Source: Daphnia carinata (taxonomy: Eukaryota > Arthropoda > Branchiopoda > Diplostraca > Daphniidae). From it: DNA of 64,000 bases. Below the pieces are notes generated by a model, which worked only from the letters and a program-made list of their open reading frames with translations, was not told the DNA's origin and ran no database searches. This document shows, one piece after another, positions 10,726-22,851 of the stretch. Position 1 is the first letter of the stretch. Each line of letters begins with the position of its first letter. Position numbers and translations under genes: made by a program. The stretch covers positions 3,596,001-3,660,000 of the forward strand of contig NC_081333.1 in assembly GCF_022539665.2 (NCBI RefSeq), in the 5' to 3' direction.

Positions 10726-12803
10726 CGGGGTATCTCAAGCGGGTCCCCCCCCCTCCCTCAAAACCTTTTTTATTCAGTTATTTATTGTTATTTTGTCAAC
10801 CACTTAAAAGCATCGTCCGATCAACAGGCCTTTTTTTAAAAAAGATTCACTGATACCGGCCAATGACCAAACAATTAAACTTATTAAGAACGTCCTGTGT
10901 TTCCAACTGGACATTAGGCCTACACACAAAATTTGGATTCGATTTCCAACTTACCATGCGCTTAGAAAAAAAAAAAAGAACTAGATATTATTGCGTAGTT
11001 AAGTACATGACGGATAGTACTGGCCCAACGACGTAAACTGGAACAGCGCACAAACGGTAGGCGACTGACCCGGCAGAGTGGCGGGAAACGAATCATCTAC
11101 GAGGACGTAGTCATCGCCAAACACTGCGGGTACTAAAAAAAAAAATGTGAAACGGCGCCGCTCCTCTTCCATAAAGGCAAGAAAAAACAAGAGGCTCGAT
11201 GAGTCAAAAGAGTTGGCCGTTTCGGTCCCACCCTCTTTTTTTTTTCGAGTCCTTTTTCTTCCACGCCGGCGCTCTCTCTCCTTCCATATTGTATTCATCG
11301 GGTTCAACTCGCTCGAATTCTCTAACGAGAAAACACATCAACTGCGTTAGTTCTGACATTGCAATGAAACATATGTAGCAATCAACAACCTGCTAACTTG
11401 TTAGGGTCTTTTATTTGGACAATAGATGCAATCAGGCACCTATTCTTCTTAATAGACAGATTTGTACGATGGTACACTGCGCATTCTATATCCAAATCCG
11501 GATAATAGCGCATATCTATAGAAATATATCTAAAAAGAAAAGAAAGTAAATCAACCTGATGCTTGTGAACGTTGAAAAGAAAAACTTACGGATGGAGAAA
11601 CAAACGTCTCGTATCTCTTTTCGCTCCTGTGGGACACAAGCGTTTATCTTCCGCTTAGCTGGATCCTCCCTCCACCCGCTGGATGGCTTTTAACGCCATT
11701 TTTTTCTTCGCGATGCGGCCAAGTGAGTCTTTTCTCAAGTCGACGAGCTCTTGATTGTATTTCTCCATTCTGATATGCTAATGGCGCTGATACATGGGGT
11801 GGGGTTTGGGAAGGCAGTTGGGTTTCCCTATCTCTCCTCCCCCTACTCGGCTGTCCTTCCAGTCAGCAGGGAGAGGCACTACATCATCGTGACCGACATC
11901 CTCCTTGGACGCCGATCGTCTAGATTGGATTTTTGCTCGCCCCATGTCCATAAAGACTGACCTCACGATTTGCATTCAATTAGAATGGAACGTGAGAGAG
12001 GGGGCAAGTTGGAGCGATCTACGGCCTCGTTTGACAGACCAGACTTTATCGTTGGAACAATTTCAACAATAATAGGGGAAGAAAACAATGCAGAAAAGAA
12101 AATGCCGGATGATGGCGTTTGTTCGGCCCCCCAAAACGAAACAAAAGAAAAGCGAGAGGGAACTCTCTTTTTCGTACTCTTTCCTCTCTGTTCAGAGATC
12201 TCGGCCGATCTATTGGCACCATTATAAGAAACGCACGATTTCGGACTTAAAGACAAAGGAGATCACGGACGGAGCTATCACTATCAATCACCAGATAAAG
12301 GTAGAATGTACTCAGACATCATTGACAGCTGTCTTTCGAACGGGATAACTCAGAACTTGGAAAACATTCAGGTTATCGACAGTTGAAGCGTCAATTGCCG
12401 GTAATTCCAAATCATTTACAAAGTCATGCACGATTTTTTGTAAAACTACTTACTCTATTATACTGGAACGTAATTTTCGGTCATTCGTATAAAATGCCAG
12501 GGAAGCGAAAATTGGTTAAAACTTAAATGTTATGTACCAGTTCGACGACATGTTTCACTGTGGGCACCTGGATGTGTTAAAAACAAAACGAAACTACTTA
12601 AATATTAATAACAAAATTTTTTAAATTTAACATTCCCTTTTCTTGAAAAGACGTCATCAGGTCGGTTCGACCGATGGTCGGAAAACAAAAGTGTATTCCG
12701 CTCGTCAATTCTCGATATCGAGTTTCATCGATTGAAGTATACACACAGGACCAGCGATGCATATGGGGTGGGGGAATACCAACATAAGGAAGTCAGAATG
12801 TTA
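10726..12803. other. Upstream region of the serotonin transporter gene, non-coding
   Basis: Separates the transporter start codon from the 3' end of BMS1, which points the same way. It should hold the transporter promoter and 5' UTR exons. An acceptor-like T-run followed by TAG near 11125-11140 could bound a 5' UTR exon, but no convincing coding exon is seen. Purine-rich and CT-rich tracts produce long spurious open frames. Confidence 0.4.
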
Positions 12804-15800
12804 CTACCTTCTCCCTCCTCGACCTCTGCCCCGCCCTCTACCTCTTCCACCCCTTCCACTGTCTTCCCCTCCGCCTGAGCCTCCTCTCTTTCGCGCTTTA
12901 GCTTCTTTGATAATTTCAGCGCGACTCAATAATCGCGAGACGGCCTGCCGCGCTTCCTTCTGTTTCTTCATCTAATTAACAAACAGGGAAAAAGAAAAAA
13001 ATCATTAATTGCTTATTAATCGAATGGTAAAGAATGCCGTTTTATTACTTTTCTTTGTGCTTCGGCTTGGACTACAGCGCGGTGAGCGGCCAATCGCTCA
13101 ACGGCTTCCACGTGAAGACGGTCCGTCCTGTCCTGGTAGCGTGTTTTCAACATGGCCATCAATTTGGCCACCTTCTGCTCGCGAGGCTCCAACACAACAG
13201 CCGGCCGTTGAGCTCGGACGGCCTCGATAGTGCCAGGTTGGTGGTCGGCCTTCTTCAGTTTCGGCCGATTGATGTAAGGTAGAGCACTCTGAAGGGCTCG
13301 TGGAATTACCAGTGGCTGGAAGACGCGAGGCTTCCTCTCGATAGGCGTGTACATACTGTCAGCGTTGGCCTTTAAAACAAAAAAGATTACACTAAACCAA
13401 AAAAGGGGGTATTGTCTAATTTCAAAATACCTCGTTCCTGATGTTGCGTTCGCGTTTGATCTGACCTAATGTCTTCATACCCATCCAAGTGTTCTTGGCG
13501 TCGGGAGGTAACAGCAGCGATGTTACGGGGGTGTAAAATTCCGGAACATCCACTCGGAACCAAGTCCTTACAAAGACAATGTCTATAAGCAAAAATATTT
13601 GTATCGCCATGTTGGTTTGAAATTAAAAAAAAAAACTGGATATTACCGCTCAACTTAATTTTATCTTCAAAGGTGGCACGGAAGGATCCTTCCGGACTAC
13701 GGATGGCTTTCTTAATTTGACCACGAATGCCCGAAACGGTGCGGATGGATGCGCCTTCAAATTTCGCCACTTCCAGAGTCGAGGAAAACATGCCTTCGAT
13801 GAAGGCCGTCTTTCGGTAAATCTGGAACGGTGTACCGACTAGTTTGAGTTTCTTGACGATTTGAGTCGATTTGTCTAAATCGAGAATGGTGCCCGTCGCC
13901 GCTATCCGGAATCCAGACTAGTTTTAAAAGAAAACTCGTTAATCCTTGCTTAAATTACACATCAAATAAAATTCGTACCTGCACTTGTGAGACGGACTGG
14001 ACGGCCAGAAGACCAGTACCTTGCGGTGTCAAAGGGCCCCAGAAAGAAGCTGTACAATGAAGATGTTCCGGTGTATACTTTAACTGACGATGACGTCCAT
14101 TATGATCGTGGATCGAATAAAGCGGAATGGTTTGAAATCGGCGCCAGCCTAACGATAGGATCAACGGATCTTTCGTCTTTAAGATACGGCGCTGCCATCT
14201 ATGCTTCTTCAAACGAGCCTATTGATAAAAACGGAAGGAAGAATATAATATTACAGTTCAACACGAATTGATCAAAATGCATACCTGAACGAATCCAATA
14301 TTTTCTTCTCCAGGCAACAAAGCCCCAACAATCAACGGGTAAATGGGATTGAAATTGGTCAGCAATTCGCAAGGAACGTCTTCAACTTCCATGCGGACGT
14401 ACATCCCCGGTCGGAAACCTTCGTACTGGATACGGGTTTCATCGTCCAAACCGTCAAATTCGCTTTTATTAAGCTGGGCTTGTTGATCCAGCTCTTCCTT
14501 GAGCTCGTCGTAGTACGTTTTCTTTTTGGATCCACCTTCATCGTATTCCGAGTTGAACTGCTCCTTAAGTTTGCGTTTCTTTTCAATCAATCTTTTACGC
14601 TCTTCTTCTGGTGATAAATCTTCCTTCTCAGCACCGTCTTTCTTGCTAGCTTGAGAGATTTGTCCGGTTTCTAGGTCTTCAAAATCACCTTCAGAGTCCA
14701 TATCGTCGAGATCGTCCATGGCCAAAAGTTCTTCTGCATCTTCGTCGTCTTTCCACTTGCCCGTCACGAAGCAATCGCGAATGCTATCGAGCACATCCGA
14801 CTTGGACCAGTCCTGCAGTTTGTCAACACGAAAGAATGAGCTGTCTACGTTATCTTTGGCGCTTATAGTGTTTTGGGTGTGATGCCGCTTGTCCGACGCA
14901 ATTTTGAACAATCCACCTAGACGATCATCATCTCCATCATCGCCTTCCGACTCATCGCTATCTTTCTCTTCAGTGATATCTGGACCGTAAACTAACTTCC
15001 GTAAATTGCCTTTGCCAGTTTGTCTTTGATAAAACGCTTCGGAAGCTTTTTGTGCCAGATTGTCTTTCCATTTCAAGTCGATATCATCATGTTCCGACTC
15101 GTCGTCTTCGTTGTCCGTTTCCATCGGTTCTTCTTGTTTCTTGCTGACCTGATTTGGCTTCTTTAGGGCCTCAAGGGTCGATTTGATTTTCATGTGGACT
15201 TCCATATCTTTGTCGATCGGCTTCTTCTTGCCAGTTTTCGGTTTCTTTCGCGCGGGTTCTGCAGTTTCATCAACCGTTGCGTCGTTTAGATCGTAAATGA
15301 CTTCACCTCGGCGGAACTGGCCGTCAACTCCTTCCACTTTTTCTTCAATGATGGTTTGCATTTCATCGTCTCCATCACTTTCGTCTTCACTCTCATCCTC
15401 GTCAAGAAATTCGGCTAACTGTTTGCGTAGTTTCGCCGTAGCACTCAATTTCTCGGTAGATATTGCATTAGGATTAACAGGAGGTAGTTCGTCTTCCTCT
15501 TCAGATTCTTCATACACCAGTTTCTCCTCTCGATCCTAAAAACATTACAAATTTTAGCCAACTTTCTATTTCACAAGAAATTCAATGTCAATTTACTTTG
15601 GGATTGATGGAACGTAGTTTGATTTCTTCGAATTCTTCTTCACAATCTTCATCGTCCAGCCGTTCTTCTTCATCTTCTTCGTCATCATCGTCCCCTAGTT
15701 CCTCTTCGAGGTTATCATTAAAAACGGCCTTTCTTCTCGTCCGTCCAGACACTTCGTCATGAACGATTTCCTCACGCGGTTTACCGTTCGCTACTTCCCT

Positions 15801-17443
15801 GAAAATAATTAAATCCAAATCAGTATTTATGAGTTTAAATGCGATATAAGTTGACTTACTCTTGATCAGAATAGGATTCTTCGTCATCTTCATCATCTGC
15901 CTGGGCTAGAGTGGGTCCTTCCACCCTGGATTCAGACATCTGTGCATCTAAAGTCCTTTGCAATTTCATTAACGATGAAATCATCTCTGATTTAGGATTT
16001 GAAGGATCATCCTGTTTGGTGTGTGAGTGACTACCACCAAGCTCAATATAAATAGAATCCTTGTCGTAAATAATGCCTCCTACACCCGACATGGGGGCAT
16101 AGATGAGCTTCTCTTTCTCGATGAGAGATCGTTTTTTCATTTTGTCCGGCAGTGGGCATGGATCGGGTAGAAACGATACGTCTTTCAGACGGAAATCGCC
16201 ACAGCCTGGGATGTGAACAGGGCAATGGTTTCTCAAGTGGACCCCACGGACAAAGCCGTAAAGGCAAACGTTCCGGTTGCACTTGGGATTCTCGTGTAAC
16301 CGACTAGGTGGCGTCATGTCCTCTAAGCGATCTACCATAACGTAGGGATGAGTCGTCCTCCACAAAAGCGGACGAAACTTCATGACCGAAATGAACCGGC
16401 CAAGATTCTTGACCTCGTGTTTAGGATACGTTCCATGGAGTTGGCCGGAAAGGTAAAACAATTTCGCTCCTTGATAAACTTCAGTCCAAAATCGATGTTT
16501 CAACACCTTCTTTGTCTTTTTGAGTTGTTTATTATTTTTGAACATGTCCAGATGAGTCAGAACGCCCATGACTCGGGGAAATCCATGCACCTGTGATTGT
16601 TTCCAGACCATTAATTTTTTACAGTCGTGGGAAGTCTTCTGTAGAAATTACCTGGCAGATGTTGAGAAACTCAAAAATTTCCATTTCGAAGCCAAAGGAG
16701 GCATCGGTCAAAAGTAAGACAAGGTCAGCAACTTTGGCAATGTCGATCATCGAATTGATATCATTATTACATTCCATAAAAGTCACTCTCCGTTTTTTAC
16801 CTATAAATTTCGTGCAAAATAATTTGTTTAACCTTAAAAGGTAAGTCATTTATTCATAGGTAATACCCGTAACGAGCGTGATGGGTCCCTGGATAGACGT
16901 CACATTTTGTCGCGTAAAATTCTTGATTAAAGCCTGCAGCAAAGTGGTTTTCCCAACTTTGGGCGGACCAACGATGGCCACGATGATTGGCGGCGGTTCT
17001 AGAGGAGTTCTGTCTACTAACGGAATATGTTGTTTTTTCGTTTCCAAATCTTGTGCCCTGTCCCAAACAAAAAGAAAATTGTTATTGACAAGGTAAGCAG
17101 CGCCGTAGATGAAAGGACAACCCTCCAGCCAAGCGAGACTACATCACCCTACAAACTTGTAATTGAAGTCGGTCCAAGGTTTTGATCAATCAACCGACTT
17201 ACCTGTGGAATCGTTTTTGAGCCTTTGCGACCGACTGGATGGCAAATGCTTTGGGGTTGCGTTGTCGGGCATCTAATTCTTGCACGTGAGGGTCTTTGGA
17301 TTTTTTCTTGTCCGCCTTGCGCCCTGTAAAAATTCATGACGGCCGTCATTATTTAAATGTTCTGCCGAAAAAAAAAGACAAATACATTTACCAGCACGGC
17401 GTTCCCGATGGGCCTTCTTCTTGTCCTCGACGGCGTCCTCCAT
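12804..17443 (-). CDS. BMS1: Ribosome biogenesis GTPase BMS1
   Basis: Nucleolar GTPase of the small-subunit processome, needed for 18S rRNA maturation with Rcl1. Twelve exons sum to 1,283 codons: 17443-17392, 17323-17203, 17057-16867, 16800-16652, 16590-15860, 15798-15597, 15535-14285, 14218-13979, 13917-13647, 13582-13431, 13369-13049, 12971-12804. The N-terminus is a lysine-rich nuclear signal. The G1 loop [10 protein letters not shown] is followed by [14 protein letters not shown] and [19 protein letters not shown]. The G4-like stretch is GVLTHLD. A long acidic middle (exons 5-7) is typical of the family. The C-terminal domain shows [28 protein letters not shown] and [19 protein letters not shown], all near-identical to animal BMS1. 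The tail is an RG-rich stretch ending GRR. Start chosen at the first ATG before [13 protein letters not shown]. Length matches the human protein (about 1,280). Confidence 0.97.
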
Positions 17444-18325
17444 TCTGTTTATTTTTAATCAGTGCTTCAAAAAGGCCTGCAAAAATAGAGAACAAACAAA
17501 TGGTCTATTAAGATAAAACAGTTACGGTAATCACGTCAATCTATGCGCAACATCGTGACTTCCATAACCTCGAGCAATTTAAAAGGACAACAAAGAACAG
17601 CTTCCGACGCCCTCCCCTGTTGTTCACTTTCTGTTTCAGTGGCCAATTGTTCGGCATGATCAAATCGTTTGTTATTCCATAAGAAAAGAAAATGTATTTT
17701 CTTTATTAGCGCTAATTTGGCTGTCTTTTTTTTTCTCTCACGGTCAGTTGGTATGTTTTACACTCGAGGTCTACTAAATATCATAAAAATCTTTAAAGCA
17801 TGACGGCCCGAATACACATTCGCGGTTTGGGTTTTCCCTCCCGATGTTTCATCTAATTCACGATATTTCGATTTTTACTAGCGTGGCGAAGAAATAGGAA
17901 GCAACAGAGACGGCCGTGAAAGGGGAATTGCACACGTATGAAATTATTTTAATGCGATATTTTCATAAAATTCCAATTGGAAAGAGCTAAATAAAGAACG
18001 AAAGATATCTTATTTCTAGCGTAAAAAAGGGCGATAATAAAAGGTGAAAGTAACGGCGCGGAGCCATAATCAAAGACGCACGTGTTCGCCAATCTACCTT
18101 GACGGAGGTGAAGAGAGAGAGGCGGATGGCGGCGCTCGACGTCGTTTGGACTCGGCCAAAAAACTGAGCCTGTCTCGTCAGTCTTCTTACAGAAATCAGA
18201 CGGTGAGGCAACGTTTTTCATCGTTCCATCTTTTGTCATTTTTTACTTGTTCTTCCTTGTTTCAACATCTAATCAATTGTTTGCAATTGCTAGATAAAAC
18301 AACGCAGCGCAATAATTCGATCGAA
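17444..18325. promoter_or_regulatory. Divergent intergenic region between BMS1 and spatzle
   Basis: BMS1 and the spatzle-like gene are transcribed away from each other, so this 0.88 kb should contain both promoters. On the spatzle side, a donor (GACG|GTGAGG, exon end about 18202) and an acceptor (TTGCTAG|ATAAAAC, exon start about 18294) fit a small 5' UTR intron. No TATA box is obvious. Confidence 0.5.
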
Positions 18326-19639
18326 ATGTCCTACTCATCCCACAATCTTTGGTTAGTTGTCCCGTTGTTGTATCTGGCTACGCAGTTGGTCGACGGAAAT
18401 CCCGGATCTTACGCTTATGCAAAACCTCATTATGTTTCTCACGGCGGATCACAACCGTACCTACCGGCACCAACCGGAAAGAGGCCATCGTGCGCTGGAC
18501 CTTCGGACACGTTTTGCACTGAAGTAGAATATTACCCAACGTAAGTTTCTAAAGTTTACGTGTTTGTTGTTGATCACACTTTGCTCGTGGCGACAAACGG
18601 CTTACGTCGTACGATAGTTTAAACGCTAACCTCGACGTAGTCGGCCATGGACTTTTAAATTTTAAAAAACAAACAATGATGTACATACTCTCGAAAGAAA
18701 TGGAAGAAAAGCACGCTCTCGGCCGTGACAATCCGCTGAGTGTACACACTCAAATATCTTCAGTGTGTGATAGAAAAGAATGAAACCAAGGCCGACGCCA
18801 CGCCTACTGTAGGGCCTTGTCGTTCGTTCATGTGTAAATTTCCTCTTTAGAAATTCAATTTAAGTTTTTTAAATTGTCAAAATAAAGACATTTAAAAAGC
18901 CTAATTTAAATCCAGGGAAGTTATTGAATATCTAGTGAAACGTTACAGCTTCGATTTCAAAACACTTTTGCAAGATGAATCGATGGACTCCATGACCTTA
19001 ATGACAACGTAAGTCTATTGCTATTTTCGGTTTGATGTTAATCATAACTTTCGTGTCTTCCTAAATATCGTCTAGCAACATAACCGCTCCGGAAATACAC
19101 ACTACCCATTACCCAACTTTTGTTCCAAAACAACCCTACGCTGGCCCTTACATCAATAGTAAAATTGAACACGAACATTGGTGGCCAAGGTACGTTCGAG
19201 TGGCACCGAGGCGCCAACAATCAATGTCGGGCAATACTCGAGTAACTCGTCAGGTTTCAAATGAAGAAAAGTTGTGCCCAACAACGTCTTCTTTCATTGC
19301 GCCACGGACGGCTGTCAACACACGAGGGACTTGGATGTATGTCGTCAATTTGGAAGGGGCCGATCAGCAAAATACGCAACTTGTACGGACCGAAAGATGC
19401 GCGTAAGTTTTAAAATAATTATGTTGTTCAAACGGGATAACTAACCATATTTTGTGTTTGGTTACAGGACAACAGAATGTTCAGGGCTTTGCCAAGTACC
19501 GGCTGGGTTCAGCTCCAAATGTACTCAGCAATTTGTACAGAAGAGACTCATAGCACTGAATGGAAATGGAGAGAGCCTCTACACAGATACCTTCTGGTTC
19601 CCTCATTGTTGCATTTGTCAGATTACATCCAATGTTTGA
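18326..19639 (+). CDS. spz: Spatzle-like cystine-knot ligand
   Basis: Secreted precursor of a neurotrophin-like Toll ligand. Four exons (18326-18540, 18916-19008, 19076-19402, 19468-19639) give 268 residues. The N-terminus has a signal peptide (hydrophobic LWLVVPLLYLATQLVDG). A low-complexity pro-region follows, then a C-terminal Spatzle domain starting near residue 165. That domain has CPTT, TRGTWMYVVNL, TERCA, ECSGLCQ, SSKCTQQFVQKRL and a closing CCICQ, giving the paired Cys pattern of the cystine knot. A basic stretch (VAPRR, then RVTRQV) before the domain could hold the activation cleavage site; this is inference. Length and layout fit arthropod spatzle proteins. Which paralogue (spz1-6) cannot be settled by eye. 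Start: the ATG directly before the signal peptide, after a likely 5' UTR intron. Confidence 0.9.
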
Positions 19640-21480
19640 TGTGAATGCTCGTTCACAACACACCATTGGCCTTATTTATTCTATACCAACAGATCCAACA
19701 CTTCACTTCTGAATAGTTAAAAATCACAACCTATACACGAGCTATTCTCAAACAGCAACATGTCACGAGCTAGAATCAATACATTCCATATTGACACTTT
19801 GACAACAATGTTCTCATATGAGCCTGTGTGACAGGTTTCGTTAAACAAAGATAAAACTGAATTTACTTATAAATTTCATACAACTATGGAATGTAACGCT
19901 TAGTCCTTGGAAGTTGCTCAGTGTTTCAAATGAGTTTCAAGATACACTACTTATATATAGTAGAAAAAGCAAAATTTCATTACCCTTTAAGGAGAAGTTT
20001 TCCTATAAGGGACGACCAGGGTTGACCCTGCACAAGAAATAACTAATTGAATTCTCTCGAGTAAGAATCCAATTTTAACAAATAATGCAACTTTTGTCGA
20101 TTACTTTGAAAGGCACACGTGGAAGAACACGAGAAGAAGCAGAAGAAACTCGTGAAAGGCAATTTTGGCAATGACATCTAGCGGACATTTTAGAATCTCC
20201 TCGTAACCTACAGTACAGAAACAAAAATAGAAAAATGATAATGAAAAAAATCGTAACTAAACAAATTTTCAATCACATTCCATATTAAATGGCAGTGACA
20301 ACGAATCCGGCTAATTCTTACACTATTCCCGATGAGAAAAGAGGCAATTTGCTAAAAAAGCTAAAATTAAGTTTTTTCAAGTAGGGCCGATAGATGGTAT
20401 TGTTTGTTGTATTATTCAACATAATATAAAAACATTCAGAAAATCATTAAGAATTTATCATCTTTTACAATAAAAATAGTAACAAGATTATAAAATAAAA
20501 CTTTTTTTATTTTTTCAAATTTTTAATTCATGAACAATTTTACTGATACAAAATCGATTAGGCAACGCTTACATCAATCAGATTTTTGCGCGCCCAACCT
20601 GTAAGTTTGGATTAGTTGTACAAGAGTAAGGATGGGGACGAAACGCCCTCCGTGTGAATAAAACATCACGACTGAAAGAAAAACTATTCAATACATCACA
20701 TCGCATAAAAAAATAGCAAAGAATTGATTCATTTAGGCACAAAACTGAGAGATTGAGAAAATAATAATCGAATTTAGTGCCGAAAAACCATGTTGAAAAC
20801 GAAAACAAACACGTGTTGATCTCCATTTGCAATTCGAGTGCTTGTGCAAAACTGAGGTGACGTTAGTTTTCCAATCGTTTCGGATTTTCTGTGTTCGGAG
20901 TTTAATGTCAATTAGCTATGCTAATACCAAATACTAGAAAAGCAAAATGGTTTGAATATGTAAAGACATGGAACAATTATTTACGGCATGGTGGTTTGAC
21001 TGTGGATTTCATATTCAAGTCAGACGTTACGTACCAGCTAAGAAGATGCAGCAGTCATTATCGACTAGAACGTACTTTGATGAAGAGAAATGAATTTGAC
21101 AATTATTCAGAAATTGTTACCTTCAGAGATATCATGGTGTGACACTGCTAGCCATTGAAACGCAGCCGATTCAGGTAAACACCATTTGCTTTAAGAATAA
21201 ATTTTGGCATTCCAATTTTGGATTGGAACCATTTTATTAGGTTAAACATCTGCTTGTGGGTTTAGATTTCAAAAACGTTTAGAAGTAATTTTATGGAATA
21301 CTGAACTGCATCAAGCAAAGCACAGTGGGTGTTGCCATTGACCAGTAGTGGAACTCTTTACAGCATTAATTTGCTGTTTTAATTTAAAAATCGATATTTT
21401 TATTAAATGAACTTTATCAAGTCGGGGATGTAGAACATGATTATATGCAACTTTCGTTTGATTAGACATTATTCGTTTGT
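19640..21480. other. Non-coding region after spatzle
   Basis: AT-rich sequence with poly-A signals downstream of spatzle. An isolated open frame at 20918-21142 (74 codons) shows no recognisable domain, no partner exons and no clear start context, so it is not called as a gene. Confidence 0.45.
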
Positions 21481-21531
21481 TTGCTTATCGAAAGCAAGTT
21501 GCCATCAATGTTTTGGGAGTCTTTTGAACGG

Positions 21532-21538
21532 TATAAAA
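21532..21538 (+). promoter_or_regulatory. TATA box at about -30 of the structured RNA
   Basis: TATAAAA lies 25-31 nt before the predicted 5' end of the RNA at 21563. This spacing is typical of U6-type (type 3) RNA polymerase III promoters. A PSE would be expected around 21490-21515; I cannot verify one without a species consensus. Confidence 0.5.
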
Positions 21539-21562
21539 GACTTGTGTGCACATCTATCCATT

Positions 21563-21822
21563 GGTTTGGGACAGTGGCGTGAGTATCATGGGTGATAATC
21601 ACGCTGGGCTACTATCGAGTGATCGAGGCGACACCTCGAGAACAAGGCGAAAGTAAAGTCGATGACTTTAAGAATCCCCGGAGCCCACCCAGCTGCTACC
21701 GGGATCACTCCTAGGGCTTTTCAAGCCGGCTTAAAAGGCATGTCCGATTAAGCAACACTCATATGATAGTATTAACGAACTGGATAGCAACCGCTGCCAC
21801 TCCAGCCCGTCCCAAACCTTTT
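21563..21822 (+). ncRNA. Candidate RNA polymerase III structured RNA of about 255 nt (class unknown; RNase MRP/P- or 7SK-like features)
   Basis: The ends pair perfectly: GGTTTGGGAC (21563-21572) with GTCCCAAACC (21809-21818), continued by AGTGGC (21573-21578) with GCCACT (21796-21801). Just inside is a hairpin GCGTGA/TCACGC (21577-21604) with an inner stem TATCA/TGATA. Further stems are TGGGCT/AGCCCA (21605-21610 with 21682-21687), TCGAGG/CCTCGA (21623-21639) and AAAGTC/GACTTT (21655-21669). A long-range GAGTGATC/GATCACTC (21617-21624 with 21703-21710) crosses the TGGGCT stem like a pseudoknot. A T-tract follows the 3' end (TTTT at 21819), and a TATA box precedes the 5' end. The closed terminal helix, internal pseudoknot and Pol III signals fit RNase P/MRP RNA, and the GATC-containing helix recalls 7SK. 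I cannot place the conserved CR-I/CR-V elements, so no class is assigned. Confidence 0.6.
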
Positions 21823-22739
21823 GCTTTTTCATAGAACTATTATTGCATAATACTTCTTGTACCTCCATTTGCCATATGTTTTTTTAGAATGCAAGGCTAT
21901 GGATGAATCAATGTCATTTGCGCGCGTTCAAATGATAAACTTATAAAGTTAAGAGTTCCACACTGTCATTGACAGTTGGGGACAGCACTTGAACACTTTG
22001 CGAGAATTGGATCATTCACGACGTAATGACCGTGATTGCAATGATTTGGTTGTTTGAAAATGGCTGCGAATGTTACGGCACCTAACGGCCGGACAACAAA
22101 GCTCTTTCAGTGTTGCATAAGTCACGGCGTGCACCAAATTCGTGGATGATTTAACGTTCTGATTGGCAAATAGGTCGTTCGTCCATACAGTTTCGGTCGT
22201 GCAATTCGTTGCGTTTCACCATGATAAGACATTTCCCAGGGATGACAACAGTTTCCAAAATGAAATCGTTTTGCTTCGGCAAAAGCAAGTGAAGCCACAA
22301 CCAATTATTTATTCTTTTTTTGGCGCGTTCTACTCGTGAAGGCCCGAACGGAGGGAGAAAGAGGCGGAGCCAAGGGTGGTTAAAAAAAACTCCCTTTGGC
22401 TATCTGTATATACGTCTGTACATGTAATAAGGGTAGAGGAGAGACTGGTGGGGGTTTGCATTGTGAAAGGTTGGGGGGTGGAGGGGGTTTTCACCCCACC
22501 CCCCTTTGCCGTCCATCTGGCGGGCCCCAGCGAAGGTACCCTCTTCCCCCCCAGTTTTTCGTTTTCAGGTCAGTCGTCCTGCCGTTTTCAACCCCTCACC
22601 ACACACACATTCACCCCGACATATATTTTTTTCCCCATTGCAACTCATTTCGGGCCCGATGAACAACGTGCCAATAAGTTGGCGGACTTTCGTTCTTTTT
22701 TTTTTTTAGTTGGCCCCCCTCAACTGACACCACGTTTTT
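21823..22739. other. Non-coding region upstream of the TET gene
   Basis: No gene recognised. Contains C-rich and T-rich low-complexity sequence from about 22430, which gives several overlapping spurious open frames, and presumably includes TET promoter sequence. Confidence 0.4.
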
Positions 22740-22851
22740 GCTGCAGTGCCGCACAGTGTTCGTTCTGTAGTTTCAGTGTTTCGTCTGCCAGTGCACGTCC
22801 CGCCAAATTGTTTGTGAGAACGACGCGATCATGATTTTCGTCCGAGAAACG
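22740..22851 (+). promoter_or_regulatory. Likely TET transcription start region and first non-coding exon
   Basis: Contains initiator-like TTCAGTG near 22768 and ends in a good splice donor (AAACG|GTGAGT, exon end 22851). The best acceptor is at 24441-24442 (TTCGTAG|GTTGG), giving a 1.6 kb intron. A seven-codon open frame starting at 22831 would close soon after the junction, so the exon is probably 5' UTR with a short upstream frame. Inference from splice signals only. Confidence 0.4.

Noticed and set aside
10999-11307. Minus-strand frame upstream of SerT as an N-terminal coding exon
   Set aside because: Arg/Lys/Glu-rich from purine tracts. The SerT start at 10725 already gives a complete protein and no splice partner fits.
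13034-13282. Plus-strand open frames over BMS1 exon 11
   Set aside because: Antisense shadow of a confirmed exon with clean splice phases.
20918-21142. 74-codon plus-strand frame between spatzle and the structured RNA
   Set aside because: No recognised domain, no splice partners, isolated in AT-rich DNA.
21563-21822. Telomerase RNA as identity of the structured RNA
   Set aside because: No template-like CCTAACCTAA sequence for TTAGG telomeres is present.
21563-21822. U1, U2, U4, U5, U6, SRP RNA as identity of the structured RNA
   Set aside because: None of their invariant sequence elements can be found in the 255 nt.
22376-22834. 152-codon plus-strand open frame upstream of TET
   Set aside because: Composed of C-rich and T-rich low-complexity sequence, no homology, overlapping a probable 5' UTR.
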